The translations under genes and the position numbers were made by a program. From positions 65,497,001-65,561,000 of the forward strand of contig NC_088918.1 in assembly GCF_963576675.1 (NCBI RefSeq): a stretch of 64,000 nucleotides of DNA. The letters are read 5' to 3'. Source of the stretch: Euphorbia lathyris. Taxonomy: Eukaryota > Streptophyta > Magnoliopsida > Malpighiales > Euphorbiaceae. Within the stretch, counting starts at the first letter, position 1. Each line of letters begins with the position of its first letter. Shown one piece after another: positions 24,138 to 36,937 of this stretch. The notes below the pieces were generated by a model. That model was not told where the DNA came from. It saw only the letters and a list, made by a program, of their open reading frames with translations, and ran no database searches.

Positions 24138-24528
24138 TAGACTTGGGCATGGGTCAGGTTGGGCCGGGCTCGGATCGGGCCTGTCGGGCTTTTAATAAAG
24201 TCTAGCGAGTCCAAGTCCTGCCCGCAAGAAATTTAATCGGGCTCGGGCTGGGCTTGGGCCTAAGATATGAATCCCAAGCCCGCCCCTCCAAGCCCATCTA
24301 TATATTAAAAAATATATTGTAATTTATATATTATATATTATAATTTATATAAATATGTATATATTATAATTTATATATTATATATTATAATTTATATAAA
24401 TATATATATATATTATAAGTTATATATATGACAGCAAACTTTTTTTTTTTTGAAATATATAACAGCAAACTTAAGTTTTTTTTGAAAAAAGTTATTTATA
24501 TTTATGTTTATAAAAATATATTATAATT

Positions 24529-24580
<52 letters not shown>

Positions 24581-24711
24581 CCAAGTCTGTCCAGTTTTTG
24601 GCGGGCTTATACGGGTTTGGGCCGAGCCAGGCCTAACAGCATTTTCATATGTCCAAACCGGGCTAAATGGGCATGGGCCTGGGCGGACTCACCGGCCCAT
24701 GCCCAGGTCTA
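24138..24711. mobile_element. hAT-like MITE with GGGCC-rich ends and (TA)n core
   Basis: The left end TAGACTTGGGCATGGG and the complement of the right end (TAGACCTGGGCATGGG) are terminal inverted repeats. The inner flanks are GGGC-rich on one strand and GCCC-rich on the other. The core is AT-rich with a (TA)n tract. No 8-bp target duplication is visible (TTTATATT versus CAAATCTC). Confidence 0.5.
24532..24577. repeat. (TA)n microsatellite
   Basis: An uninterrupted TA run of about 46 bases inside the hAT-like element, likely to vary in length between individuals. Confidence 0.9.
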
Positions 24712-24729
24712 CAAATCTCTAAGCAATAA

Positions 24730-25973
24730 TCGTTTTTTATTTCAACTATTTCATGAGATTGATATCAGAAGGATAATTGAGAATGGCCTCTAATCAATTG
24801 ATAACAAGTTGTTGATTGTTAAACGCCTTGATCAGACTGTTATTCCTTTGGATGTACCATTATTTCACATCAACATCGGGGTCCAAGCCCATAACGTCCC
24901 GAGTGGTTTCATGTTCGAGAGGGTGGCTGTTGTTATTGGGAATTATATGGGTACTTTTGTTTCCTCCGATCCTAATAATTTTCAGGATGTCTAAAGGGAG
25001 TATAGGAGAATAAGGGGTTTTATTGATTCAAGGAAATCTCTGATGCGAAGGATGAAGATGAAGAAGGCCTCTAGAGATTGGTTTTGGATCGAGTTCAAGT
25101 ACGAATGGATTAAACGGTTCTATTTTATATACCATACTGAATTTTCTTGCCCCAAAGTGTATTAGATTGGAGATGGTGAGATTATAAAACTGTATGGTGT
25201 CAATATGATTGCTCAATCTGGACGAAAGCCTCTGAGCAGAGATTCAAGGTGGCTTGTAATGGATGTAGTCGTGCGAGGTGGTGGTGGAGTTGCTCCGATG
25301 GCAATTGATACGCATGGGACAAAGAATAGTGGCTTGAAGGAAAGTGGTGATAATTCAGGCTCTAATCGCAAAATCAAGGGTGCTAATGGGGGAACTCTAA
25401 ATAGGGCAGTTGAGACAGTTAGTGGAGACGATTGTCAACAAGGAAAATGGAAACTCAACAAAATAAGGAAGGAGCTGTTATTTATGATCCTAATCGACGT
25501 AGGATGGAAAATGAAGTTATTGAAGGGGTAGTTTTGGCAGTTCAAACAAATGATAGAATCGGGTTAAAAAATGGATCATTGACAGGTTCTGCTGGACAGA
25601 CTCGCCCGTCAGCATGAGTATCCTATCCTGGAACTGTCGTGGTTTGGGCAACCCATGGGCAGTTCGGGTTCTTTTGGATCTTGTCCAAAATCACAAAGCT
25701 AGTTTTAATTTTTATTTCAAAAATGTGTTTAGGAAGGCTTGATGCAGTTCGTATAAAGATGTGTTATAGAGGTTGTATATATGTTACCGATATGGGCCAT
25801 GGTGGTGGTTTGGGCCTAATTTGGTTGGAGGATAACATGATCCAAATTCTCAATTCTCAATTCTTTGCATTGAGAGAGAACTGTGATTCACAAGATTCTA
25901 CGAAATCCTTGAGAGATCTCATTGATAGGAATTGTGGGATTGTTTTTGAAGTTTATCTCAATCTTCGTATTTG
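24730..25973 (+). mobile_element. Degenerate LINE: ORF1 end and ORF2 start
   Basis: Broken plus-strand frames show LINE ORF1 features: a DUF4283/CCHC-type stretch (ERVAVVIGNYMGTFVSSDPN, then RKSLMRRMKMKKA and DWFWIEFKYE). At 25,615 ORF2 begins as an endonuclease start (MSILSWNCRGLGNPWAVRVL). Many stops and frameshifts are present. The element ends at 25,974 where viral sequence starts, so RT and the poly-A tail are missing. Confidence 0.6.
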
Positions 25974-26862
25974 GTAATAAATCTAAGGTTCTTGGTTGTC
26001 TTATTATTTCTTTCTTAAAACTTAACCTTCATCCTTCTATCCTAGGTAATAATTTCTGGATTGGTTGTAGTTTTCTAGAATTAAAATCTATACATATTTC
26101 GTCTGGTATTGTTATTATGGAGTTTTCCTTATGTTCTAGTGGTTCTAATATTTCCTGATATAATTTTGGTACTAATATATCCCTATCATTTTGTTTTCTG
26201 ATATGATGATTACCTGTAAGGGCATATATCATTTTTGTTTCTATACTAATTACTTTACTTCCTGGGGGCATTCTTATTCCTTCTAATTTATAATAGAGTG
26301 TTAAAGCTAGATCTTTATGTTTATCTTCTAATGAGACACTAAAATCTGGTTGAATTGTGAATTTAAGTTTCTGATAAATTAAGTTTCCTCTTACTACTGC
26401 TATTAAGGCATCTTGGATATTATCTAATATTCTATCATCTAATACATATATTTGAATAGGAGTATCGATATTTTTCTGAAAATATGCTTTTATAGTGAAT
26501 TCTATTCCTCCAAAGTAAATATTCCTATATTTCTTTGATTCTTTATGTGATAATTTGGATAATTCTCTTTTTATTACGTCATCTGTTATTAAATTTATCC
26601 TTGCTCTACCATTTATAGTAGTTGTATCTATAATATTCTCATGCTTCTGAACAATATATCGTATATTTTTATTTCTCTCAAACCATTTTGTTTTAAATAT
26701 CTTATTTACAGATAGCTCTTCAGTTTCATCTTGTATTTTCTGATAAATATCTGGTTTAAAACTTAAAGTTTGAGTTATACCACCTTCATAAGTATCCATT
26801 TGATAGTAGATATTAGTATTTTCTGTATGAGTTTGTTCTGTTATTTCTTTATTCTCTTCCAT
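25974..26862 (-). pseudogene. Caulimovirid movement protein, truncated (block A)
   Basis: Matches the first 277 residues of the copy at 43885-45090, then meets TGA at 26029-26031 (Gly codon in block B). The last bases before 25,974 continue the homology until the integration border removes the C-terminal part. The retained part includes the 30K-type movement domain (residues ~95-230). Confidence 0.72.
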
Positions 26863-27172
26863 TGATTAAAGCTTGAATATGTCTGTAACTTTCAGTGATT
26901 ATTTGTTTTTGAATTTCTATTGTCTCTTCTTGCTCTCTACGTTTTTCTTCTAATCTTTTTACTTCATCTTCTAAGTCGAAAACTCTTTTCTGTAGTTTTA
27001 TCTTTTCAATACGCTTAGCGTCTAAAGCACCTTGTGCTAATTCTAATTGTCTATCTTTTAATTCCATAATTTGTAATGCTCTTCTACAACTTATAATATG
27101 TTGATTAATATCCTGATTATAAATTAATGGTTTTTCAGCAATAATCCTAAGACTTTCAACTGATATATCCAT
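26849..27172 (-). CDS. Caulimovirid small coiled-coil ORF, 107 aa (block A)
   Basis: Begins MDISVESLRIIAEKPLIYNQ. Residues 40-95 are a charged coiled coil (KRVFDLEDEVKRLEEKRREQ). It overlaps the movement-protein start by 14 bases and lies 3 bases after the 92-residue ORF, the tight packing usual in this virus family. Identical to the block B copy. Function is not recognised; position suggests a small accessory ORF before the movement protein. Confidence 0.6.
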   Translation of the reverse strand: MDISVESLRIIAEKPLIYNQDINQHIISCRRALQIMELKDRQLELAQGALDAKRIEKIKLQKRVFDLEDEVKRLEEKRREQEETIEIQKQIITESYRHIQALINGRE

Positions 27173-27175
27173 TAT

Positions 27176-27454
27176 CTAGTGTGTATAATCCTGAAAAATC
27201 ATGATTGTGAAATTAATTAGGCATTTAATCATTTCTACTTTTCTTATTAACATTATATGCCTATTTAGATCACTAGTTCCTATATTAAGGAGATGTTGGT
27301 AATATTCTAATAATATAATTAATTTGCCTAAGAGAATAGAAATTTCTAAACTATTACTTAAGTCTAATTCAATTATGCCGCTTGTAATTTTGTCAACTGG
27401 TTTCCTATGAATATTAAGCTGTGATGCAAACATACTGGTATATGATGATGACAT
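27176..27454 (-). CDS. Caulimovirid first small ORF, 92 aa (block A)
   Basis: First ORF after the primer site. It has a hydrophobic middle (ISILLGKLIILLEYYQHLL) and no recognised domain. Reads identically in block B; the palindrome copies differ at several residues (KAVDQ for KPVDK). Confidence 0.55.
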   Translation of the reverse strand: MSSSYTSMFASQLNIHRKPVDKITSGIIELDLSNSLEISILLGKLIILLEYYQHLLNIGTSDLNRHIMLIRKVEMIKCLINFTIMIFQDYTH

Positions 27455-27497
27455 AGTGATTTTAAAAAGTTCTAACTATTTGTGAGATCCTTTTAAA

Positions 27498-27509
27498 GCT
27501 CTGATACCA
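27498..27509 (-). promoter_or_regulatory. tRNA-Met primer-binding site (block A)
   Basis: The minus strand reads TGGTATCAGAGC, complementary to the 3' end of plant initiator tRNA-Met and conserved as the minus-strand DNA primer site in Caulimoviridae. It sets base 1 of the viral map. Confidence 0.85.
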
Positions 27510-28310
27510 TTTATGTACTGATTTATGTACTGAAGGTTTTTCTACTGTGTGCAGGATCGCTCTTATGACCCTAAAAAGGGTAGGAAGACAAACGGACATT
27601 GAAGGAAACATTTTTAAATGAAATTTAACATCCATAATATATTAAAGCTTTACATTTAACTAAGTATAACAAATTAATTTAATTAGAACAAGAGTTATAG
27701 AGAAACTCCAGTATACCTTTCAAAGCAATCCTCAGTGGAGACTTCTGAACTCTGCCTGACACCCGTTCTTCATCATCATGGGTTAGGGCTATGTTCCAGC
27801 ATCTCTACACACCTCTTGGAGTCGTCTGAAGGATAACTATTGTTGCTGTATAACTCTGAATCTTTTCAAACTAATATGCTATACGGACGTTAAACGTAAA
27901 TATTTAACAACTATGAATGTTAAAAGGGGGAGTTTAGAAAGCCATGGAAGGAGAGAAAGAAAGAGTTTATTACTCAAAGCAAGTTATGTCTCATACATCA
28001 TATGTCTTCTCCTTATATAGGTAGAAGATCAAAGGTGAAATTACCAAAAAGGAGATTACATCATTACAAAAGTTAAAAGTACAAACTTTTAGGTTACACG
28101 TGTCGAATGCTTCTTATTTTACTCTTCCACCTCAAGCTTTACATCTTGCCACTAAGCTCTAATGTTTCCACCTCATGCTTCTTCTTTGGACACATGTCTC
28201 TTTATATCGTCATGTCTTGCCACGTGTTGATCTTATTGCCACCTTTTCTTTAGGTATTGACACCTCGTTCTTATATTTCTTATTTTTCTTATACATATTT
28301 ATCTCATTTT
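27510..28310 (-). promoter_or_regulatory. Caulimovirid intergenic region and leader (block A)
   Basis: About 0.8 kb without ORFs between the last viral gene and the primer site. The minus strand has a TATA box CTATATAAGG (28011-28020) and an AATAAA about 45 bases downstream, as expected for pregenomic RNA with a short terminal repeat. The leader follows to the primer site. Confidence 0.65.
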
Positions 28311-29412
28311 CTAAACAAATGGATCCTCCTCTTTTCCTGGATGGGCTTCTTCTTTGGGCCTTATGGAGTCAATATTCATGGGCTCAGGTCTTATGGGCTC
28401 AATTCTAATTAAACATGATTTTCTTGGGCCATATATGGATTCATAATGGGCCAATGTCTCGGAACTATGTTTATATTTCTTATCCATCAATTTCGTATGC
28501 ATTTCTATCAAAATTTGTTGACTCGTTTCATCACCCATTTCCATTAAATAGTTGATAGTTATCATTTCTTCCACTTCTCCATGATTCGATCTGGCTATTA
28601 TAGCCACTTTTTTTATTTCTAATATAGTCTTCGAGTCTACATTTGATCGTATGGATTCCTTGTGCTCGTTTTTCTCCTAACCAAGATTTAAAATTTTCTA
28701 ATTTGCATGGAATGTCCCATTGATGGTCGGAATTATCTACATCAATCTTAGTGTTTCTACCAGTCTTAAAGATCTGAGCAATTATTATTGGTTTCCCTTC
28801 TAAGTCCATAGCAGCATCAAAAATTTGAACACAAAATATTCCTCTTCCAAATCTTAATCCAAGTTCGTCAATGGATCTGGGTATGATAGATGGTAGTTTT
28901 GAAACACTATTAAGGCTCTCATCAGTCATGACTTTGTCCAGAAATCCATATCGAAATAGTTTCTGAACAACATCTGGACTGCAGTCTTCTGAGCATATAT
29001 ACCTAGGGTATTTGGTCATCTTAATGGTTTTATATACGGTTTGACTCTTCTTATATGTAAAAAATTTCATGATATTCTTATATGCTTCTGTCATTTCTGG
29101 AGGGAATTGTATAACATGGGAGGTTGTGATTTCTGATGAGTTCTGATTAATCAGCTTAGAATGGTTTAAGGTGGTGGCTCCTGAGAGTCCACTCGATGAA
29201 GTTGGCATTTCAATTGGCTTCTTATGAAGATCTCCTAACAACTCATAAGATGATCTAGGAGCCATGGTTCTTATATTCTGATTGTTCTGAGACTGGAGTT
29301 TTTTGAGTTCTTCCTCAAGGTTGTCTAGAAAGTTCTCATGATTTCTGATCATTGCCAGCATCTGGCGGTTCTGATTTCCGATTTCTGATATTCGCTGGAT
29401 CATTATCTCCAT
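28311..29412 (-). pseudogene. Caulimovirid last gene (ORF VI position), frameshifted (block A)
   Basis: This is the most complete N-terminus of this gene in the window. A coiled-coil start (MEIMIQRISEIGNQNRQM) is absent from the copies at 47 and 50 kb, which begin at KPIEMP. The frame shifts near 28,610, where the run is TTTTTTT against TTTTTT in the other copies; the rest continues to 28,311 in another frame. By position (after pol, before the intergenic region) it corresponds to the transactivator/viroplasmin gene of caulimoviruses. I see no diagnostic motif, so the function is positional inference. Confidence 0.6.
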
Positions 29413-30559
29413 TCCTGCTCAAAAAATCAGCTAAGATATTTCGTTTTCCAGAGATAGGTTTAACAACAAAATTATAGCAATTGAAAAAACTTTGCCAATG
29501 CCTTCTTTTGTTTAGTTATGGTAGGGGATCTATTTTATTTCTGATAAATGCTCCTACTTGTGTATTATCTGTTCTTATGATAAATTCTATGGGTAACAAA
29601 TGATACCTAAATCCTTTAATTCCATTTTTAACAGCTAGTAATTCTTTTTCATTGATATGATAATTTTTCTCTGAGGGTTTCCAAGTTCCTGATCTATAGC
29701 CACATATTAAAGGAGTTTCTTTGTCTATATCTTCTTTTCTATATGCGATGAGTACTGCTCCCCACCCGATATCACTAGCATCGGTATATAATTCTAATTG
29801 ATCATTATCTTTAGGTAGCCTTAATTTTGGGAGAACTTTTACTGCTTCTTTTATTTTTCTTATCGTATCAGTATGAGTTGTTGTCCATTCAAATACTTTA
29901 TGTTTCTTAATTAGCTCTTGCAAGGGTTGTCGTAATTTTGGTAAGTCTTTTATATAATCTGATGCATAATTTATTATTCCTAGAAATTGTTGGACTTCTT
30001 TCTTAGTATCTAATTTTTCTTTAAAATTTTCGATTCTAGTTACGATATGATCTTGTAGCTGTAATCCTTCACTATCTATTATATATCCTAAATATTCTAT
30101 TTTATTTTTAAAGATTTCTGATTTCTTTTCAGATAAAAGGATTCCATGTTGTCTTACTGTTTTTATAAATGCATCTAGGTGCTGTAAATGGTCTGCTATA
30201 TTATTACTGTAGATTAAGATATCATCGACATAAACTACACAGAATTCATTTAATTTTCTAAATATCGTATCCATTCGTCGTTGAAATATCTGGGGTGCAT
30301 TTTTCAAACCAAAAGGTAACACAATCCATTCATAATGTCCTTGTGGTGCACTAAATGCTGTTAAAGGTCTTGATTCTTTAGTAAGCTTAATTTGCCAAAA
30401 GCCACTTTTACAATCAAATTTACTAAACCACTTTTTTCCTGATAATCTATTAATTAAATTTCTCTTATAAGGTAAAAAATATCCATCAAAAATCGTTTTC
30501 TTATTTAGTTCTCGATAATCTATTACCATTCTTGCTTTGCCTCTCTTTTATTCGCTATG
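29413..30559 (-). pseudogene. Caulimovirid pol: RT and RNase H part
   Basis: Contains RT with the YVDD active site (CVVYVDDILIYSN) and RNase H (LYTDASDIGWGAVL, NEKELLAVKNG, RTDNTQ). The frame ends at a TAA near 29,514, after which RNase H-like sequence (NILADFLSR) continues to the next gene. The N-terminal part of pol lies at 40,462-41,163 beyond element E3, and another in-frame stop sits beside that junction. The gene is therefore dead in several places. Confidence 0.8.
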
Positions 30560-31070
30560 TGATGACCCGCGAGGCTAAACCGGGTCATATTCATTTCGCA
30601 GGCCCAGTCCATACTTAGACCCATGGTCTAAGATCGGATGGGACCCGAATAAAGGAAGCGGGCGCAGCCAGTAACCGCCCCGAATGGGACCCGAATAAGC
30701 GGAAACGGGTGAAGCGAGTAACCGCCCCGAATTCCTAAACAGAGCATCAAGACTCCCATTCAGAACCACGTTCGTTGCCATGAAAGCCACGAAAGGGACA
30801 TGGCCTAAAAAGGGGGAACCGCCCTCAGAACGTGGCCCACTAAGGAGTAACCGCCCTCGGCGGTTACCTAAAAAACACCTATAAAAGGCCTTAAGAACAA
30901 GGGAAAAAGGTACGTTCACATTTTTTGCCCTATAATATTATTGCCAAATTACCAACCCTCTTACAAAAACTGACTTGATCGTCGGAGAGTTTTTCCGGAG
31001 ATCCTGTCTCCGGTTCTGTTTTGCAGGTAACTCCGGCAGGGAATATCAAATCGGATCCGGCAAGTTATCA
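30560..31070 (+). repeat. E3 5' LTR
   Basis: 511 bp, TGATGACCC...GTTATCA. It contains four CCGCCC-type repeats (GTAACCGCCCCGAAT twice), the palindrome GTAACCGCC-CTC-GGCGGTTAC (30847-30867) and TATAAAAG (30890-30897). The primer-site region TTGGTGCGGTGAGCG follows directly. Confidence 0.92.
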
Positions 31071-31128
31071 TTGGTGCGGTGAGCGTGGACCTTTTTTACC
31101 AACGTCTGGTTAAAGGTACACAAGGAAC

Positions 31129-34100
31129 ATGTCAGAACCATCACGAACGGCCGGCGTTACAACCAGATCAACCAGTATGAACTCCAGGGGACCACGGATT
31201 ATGAATTCGCAACCTGCAAGTACACGGCCTGTGGTGCCTAGCTCGTCGGGCCCTTCGGGACAATTGAGTCCCTTATTGGAAGTTCAGGTGCAAACTGAAA
31301 TGGAGATGTCCAATAGTGACTTCGTGCAGATGGCGGGACAAGTCTTGGCTTCGAATATGAGCCAGGCGGCTGGAGATCGAATGATTAATTTATTAACGGC
31401 TCTCGCCGAACACAATACCGCCGTAGCGGCTGCTCCTCAAGAACCTGTGGTCATCTCAACACAATCACTGACTATCCCTGTCATATCTGCCCTCCCATAG
31501 CCATCTCAGGCGCCAAATCAAGTGGGCCAGAGTAGTCGCACAAACCCACACAGCCACCCAAGCAACTACTCGCACCCAGATCTCATTACGACGATACATC
31601 CGACCGGGCAGCCATCCCAACCGTTGCCAGGAGTGCCAGGAACTCTTCCGCTACAACAAGTGCAACCTTTTGTTCACAGACATTCGGAGTTGATGACGCC
31701 TGACGCAACTATGTCTGGGCGAGAGCACACTTGGAACTTTGATCCTATAACGGGACAGCGATTAGTCCCCCAACGGATCTCAACACCGATTGGTGGGTGG
31801 ATGCCACCCAGAATTCACCAGCAGCGGATGGAAGAAGTCCGGCGAGTACCCGATATTGACTTAGAAGATCAATTACGGAGCATGATGGAGCGAATGGGGT
31901 ACTCGCCTAGGCCGAGAGCCAAGGTCCAGAGCGATTCACCTTTCGCCCCTTCATTGCGGGAATTCATTCCAGATCACAGAATCAAAGCGCCCGCGATACC
32001 TAAATACTATGGGGATCCAAATTCCGACCCTGAAGCACATGTCAGGAACTATAGAGAACTAATGGATGTCGCAGGAGCAAGTGAAAGCATCATTTGCAAG
32101 TTATTCTCGACGACTTTGGGCGGGGCTGCATCTGATTGGTTTCGATCTTTACCTGCAGAATCTATTCACAATTGGCAACAATATAGTCGGGATTTCTGTG
32201 CGAAGTTCGTGGGCTGTAAGGCGGCAGATGTGACGGATAGGCAGCTGAAGGAGATCAAACAGAGAAACTATAATTCCCTAAGGGAATTTGTTGTCGCATT
32301 TAACGATATTTTGGTGCGATTACAGAACCCGGATATCGTGAGCATTCGCAACATCATGGCGGATGGAACCACAGATTGGAGCATGCGGGAAGAAATCATC
32401 CGCAATAAGCCACGCACCGTAGCCGAACTTATGAAGATAGCAAAGGAATTCATGGAAGTGGATGATGTCAACAGGGAACATAGGGCTCAAACCCGGCGAG
32501 AAAGAGATGCCGCTAGATCCACTTCAGACAATCGGCGCCAGATCCAGTCCAAAAGCAATTTTGTTCGAAGAGACGATCGCCCCTTTCAAAGTGGAGGATA
32601 TCAGACACCATTAAACACGACTCGCCAGGAGGTGTTACTTTGGATCGAAAAGAGCCCCCTGAAGAAGGATGTGCGGTTCCCCGAGGTAAAAGGTCGAACC
32701 AGTTTGGGGCGACATCCTAACAAATATTGCAGGTTCCACAGATTGAACGGCCATGACACGAATGATTGCTATGAATTAAAGAAGGAGATTGAAAGGTTGA
32801 TCGAAAGGGGCAAACTGAGTCAATTTGTACGAAAAGAGGCTAATAATGAGAAAGCAACGTTACCGCATGAAGCAGAGGCAAGGCCCGAAAAGAAGCAGAA
32901 AAAAGGAGTGATAAACGTGATAGCCGGTGGGATCTATGAGCCTCCAACAAAAAGAGCTCACCGTGAACAGCGAAAAAGCAACACTCATAGGGGGGATGCC
33001 CTCAACTACTCATTTGCGCGAATCACGGAGCCGCATGCGGATGCTTTGGTGATCACAATGGCTGTGGAAGGCTGGGACGTCAAGCGGGTCCTTATTGATA
33101 CTGGCAGTTCTTGTAATGTTATTACTCGGACTGTATTCAACAAGTTGGGAATTAATGACGAGCGAGTGGAACACACCTTCATGGATGTAACTGGTTTTGG
33201 GGGTCAATCCTCTCAAACAAGTGGACAGGTGGTGTTGGAGGCAGAAATGGGCGATAAAAACCTAAAATGGCGAGGTGATTTAGAATTCGCAATTGTTGAT
33301 CTCCCATTGGCCTACAACATAATTCTGGGACGCCCATTCTTGTCGGAAACGGAGTCGCTCATCTCAATGAAACATTTAACATTACATTTGCCAACACACC
33401 AAGGGCGAGTCATAGTTGAAGGTGATCAACTTGTATCTCAATAGGCCTATACATTGTCACTCGAACCAAAGCCAGACGAAGAGGATAAAGTCGAAGAGAA
33501 GCTGCCAGCGGAAGCATTGGGAGAAACGGAACTATTCACCATCTCAAATAACAAGAACGTGCGAATAGTGGCTGGACTCTCAGAAGAAACAAAGAAAGCC
33601 ATTACCGAGGTATTGATCCAATGTGAGTCGGCATTCGCCGCTCCGAATGAAGTGCTGAAAGGAATAAGTCCAGATATAGCAACCCATCGTTTGAATGTGG
33701 ATAAAGGTGCAACCCCAGTGCGACAGAAAAAGAGAGGGCACGCTCCAGAGCGGCAGAAGGCGATTGAAAAAGCTGTGGCGGATTTGCTAAAGTCAGATGC
33801 GATTTGAGAAGTCACCTATCTGGAGTGGCTAGCCAATGTGGTGCTAGTCAAAAAGCCAAATGGAACGTACAGAATGTGCGTCGACTTCAAAGATCTGAAC
33901 AAGGCATGTCCGAAGGATATGTATCCGCTTCCTAACATTGATATATTGGTAGATGGGACTGCAGGATATGAAGCTTTATCATTCACCGACGTGAAATCCA
34001 GTTACCATCAGATACCCATGGAGAAGGCGGATGAAATCAAAACATCGTTCATAACTCACCAGGCGACTTATTGCTTCAAGGTGATGCCCTTTGGATTGAA

Positions 34101-36744
34101 AAACGCGGGAGCAACATACCAGAGGATGATGAACAAGATATTTTCAGACAAATCCGGCGAGAACTTCTCGATCTACGTTGATGACATGATCATCAAAAGC
34201 AAGAAAATGCAAGACCACCCGCAGGATATCAAAGAAATCCTGGAAGTGCTAATCAAATATGGCCTCAAATTGAACCCAGAGAAATGCACATTCGGAGTAA
34301 GAGCGGGAAAGTTCCTGGGTTTCATTGTTAGCGGCAAGGGAGTTGAGGCGAATCCCGAGAAGGTTAAAGCAGTAATGGAGATGAAAACGCCGAGGAGCAT
34401 AAGAGAAGTACAGAGACTGAATGGGCGGTTGGTGGCATTAGGGCGATTCATATCATGCTCAGCTAGGAGATGTCAACCTTTCTACAATGCCATCAAAAAA
34501 TCCAAGTCCTTTGAATGGACGCCGGATTGTCAAGAAGCATTCGAGGGGATAAAGCGATTACTGTGTTATCCGCCCTTAATGAGCAGGCCGGAGGAGGGAG
34601 AAGATTTATTTCTCTACGTATCCGTCACCAATATGGCGATATGCACTGTGATGGTGCGAGAAGAAGAAGAGCAACAATATCCAGTGTACTACGTGAGCAA
34701 AGTCTTGAAGGATGCAGAACTCCGGTATTCGAAGTTGGAAAAAATGGCCCTCGCAGTGATAACCATGGCGGCTAGATTGAAACCATACTTTCAGGCGCAT
34801 ACTATCATTGTGAGAACTGGCATCCCAATGCGAAAGGTACTACAGAAACCTGACGCATCCGGCCGGTTGATGGAATGGTCAATTCGCCTGGGTGAATTCG
34901 ATATTCGCTATGAAGGAAGACCGGCGCTAAAGAGTCAAGTACTCGCCGATTTCGTGAATGAATTCACCTGGGATGATGAGGAATGGCCGAAAACACAAAA
35001 AGAAGAGTGGAGCATGTACACAGATGGGGCATTATCTACAGATGGAGCTGGGCTGGGAGTCGTCATTAAGGGCCCAGAGGTTATTCGCCTATGCTATGCA
35101 GCAAAATTAACTTTCAAAACTACAAATAACGCCGCAGAGTACGAATCAATGATATGCGGATTGAAGTTGCTCAATGAACTCACCCCAGAAAGGGTGGTAA
35201 TCTACAGCGATTCCAAACTCATGATAAACCAGATCACAAAAAATTATCTGGTGAAACAGGAGGAGCTAGTAAAATACCATCAGGTGGTCGGCAGATTGAC
35301 ACAAGAGTTAACGCACAAGGGAGTCGTTTGGGAGATGGTGCATGTTCCGCGAGGCCAAAATGCAAAGGCTGACGAATTGGCAAAAGCAGCGGCAAGTAGA
35401 GAACCATGGAGTCAAAAGGCATGCAATTTGGAAATAAAATCGGCACCAGCATTCGATATTGATCAGATTATGGTCATCGAAGAACTGGAAGACGATGAAG
35501 ATTGGCGGATGCCCATCCGCCAATATCTGGAGCAGGGAGATTTACCGGTTGATAAGAGCTTAGCCAGAAAGCTAATTGGGCAGTCAGCTCGATACTCAGT
35601 TCGGGATGGAACTTTGTATCGGAAATCGTACACATGTCCATGGTTGAAATGCATTAGTCGCAACGAAGGAGACTACGTGCTGCGAGAACTACATGAAGGA
35701 ATTTGTGGCGCGCATGAAGCTTCGGCGGCGTTGGCAAGAAAGGTCAAACTGATGGGATACTACTGGCCCAAGGTGGTGGAAGATTCTCAGAAGATGGTTG
35801 CGGAATGTCACAATTGTCAAATACATGCGAATGAAAAGCATGTTCCTGGAGCCGAACAAATCGCTATAATGACGGCGTGGCCATTCGCAACATGGGGAAT
35901 CGATATAGTGGACCCATTCCCAGAAACGACAAAGAAAAGGAAGTACTTGATAGTCGCAGTTGACCACTTCAGCAAATGGGTAGAAGCGGAGGCAGTAACC
36001 GCACAAACACCTGAGCGAATGATCGAGTTCTTACGAGAGAACATTATCATGCGATTTGGAATCCCGCAAAAGCTCATAACCGACAATGGCACCCAGTTCA
36101 ACTGTGCCAAGTTCAAAGCATACTGCGAAAGCATGGGGATCAAAAATCATTTTTCTTGCGTAAACCATCCCCAATCGAATGGTATGACGGAGGTTACCAA
36201 CAGGGCCATGATTCAAGGCATCAAGAAGCGGCTAGGAGACAAAAAAACAGGTTGGGCGGATGAGATACCCCATATGTTGTGGGCATACAGAACCTCTGTA
36301 AAGGCAGCAACAGGCGAAACACCTTTCTCGCTAGTTTATGGAGCCGAAGCAGTCCTACCTGTTGAAATCAAGTCGCCCACAGATCGGATAATTTATTATT
36401 GCGACACACAAAATCCTATCAACATTAGAGATGCTTTGGATTCTGTGGAGGAACGAAGAGAAAAAGCTTACATGCGAATGGCAGTGTACCGCAATAGAAT
36501 CAAGAAATATCATGACAGAAGAGTGCGAAAAGTAATAATCAACGAGAACGACTTGGTCTTGAAAAAAGCGGATAAAATACAATCCAGAGATGGCAAAGGC
36601 AAGCTGGGCGTCAACTGGATCGGACCATACAAAGTATCCAAGAAGCTGGGACCAGCCACTTTTGAAATAGAAGAAATGAGCGGAAAGAAGCTCCCGCGCA
36701 CCTGGAATCTAGAGAATCTACGCCTATATAAAAAGGCCGAGTAG
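31129..36744 (+). pseudogene. E3 gag-pol polyprotein with three stop codons
   Basis: A single frame of about 1,871 codons with the same domain order as E1/E2. Stops: TAG 31498-31500 and TAG 33442-33444 at Gln positions, and TGA 33805-33807 at Arg (CGA in E1/E2). From 33838 to 36744 it is open for 968 codons: RT (YVDD), two RNase H modules and integrase (HHCC, IDIVDPF, LITDNGTQF, SNGMTEVTN). Start ATG lies 58 bases after the LTR. Gag has shorter spacer segments than E1/E2. Confidence 0.85.
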
Positions 36745-36937
36745 TTCGAGGAAATGACGAGTACTCTTTTTCCTTTTATGAGTTTTTCCCATTGGGTTTT
36801 CTGATAAAAGGTTTTAATGAGGCTTTGATCCCACACAGTTAGTGTACCTATGTAATAAACCTTTTTTCTTTATCAATAAAGGTATTCAATTATTACATTT
36901 ATTCAATATGTTACGTCCGAATGCGGATTGTTCTTAA

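Larger units (their letters stand above)
25974..30559 (-). mobile_element. Endogenous caulimovirid, block A
   Basis: Integrated DNA of a reverse-transcribing plant virus, read on the minus strand: RT/RNase H, last gene, intergenic region, tRNA-Met primer site, two small ORFs and a truncated movement protein. It repeats 44,202-47,444 at a constant offset of 18,228 up to about 29.2 kb. No integrase and no LTR are present, which separates it from retrotransposons. Left border 25,974 abuts the LINE; right border is the E3 insertion. Confidence 0.82.

Noticed and set aside
24532..24577. (TA)n as promoter or origin
   Set aside because: A simple microsatellite inside a MITE with no gene beside it.
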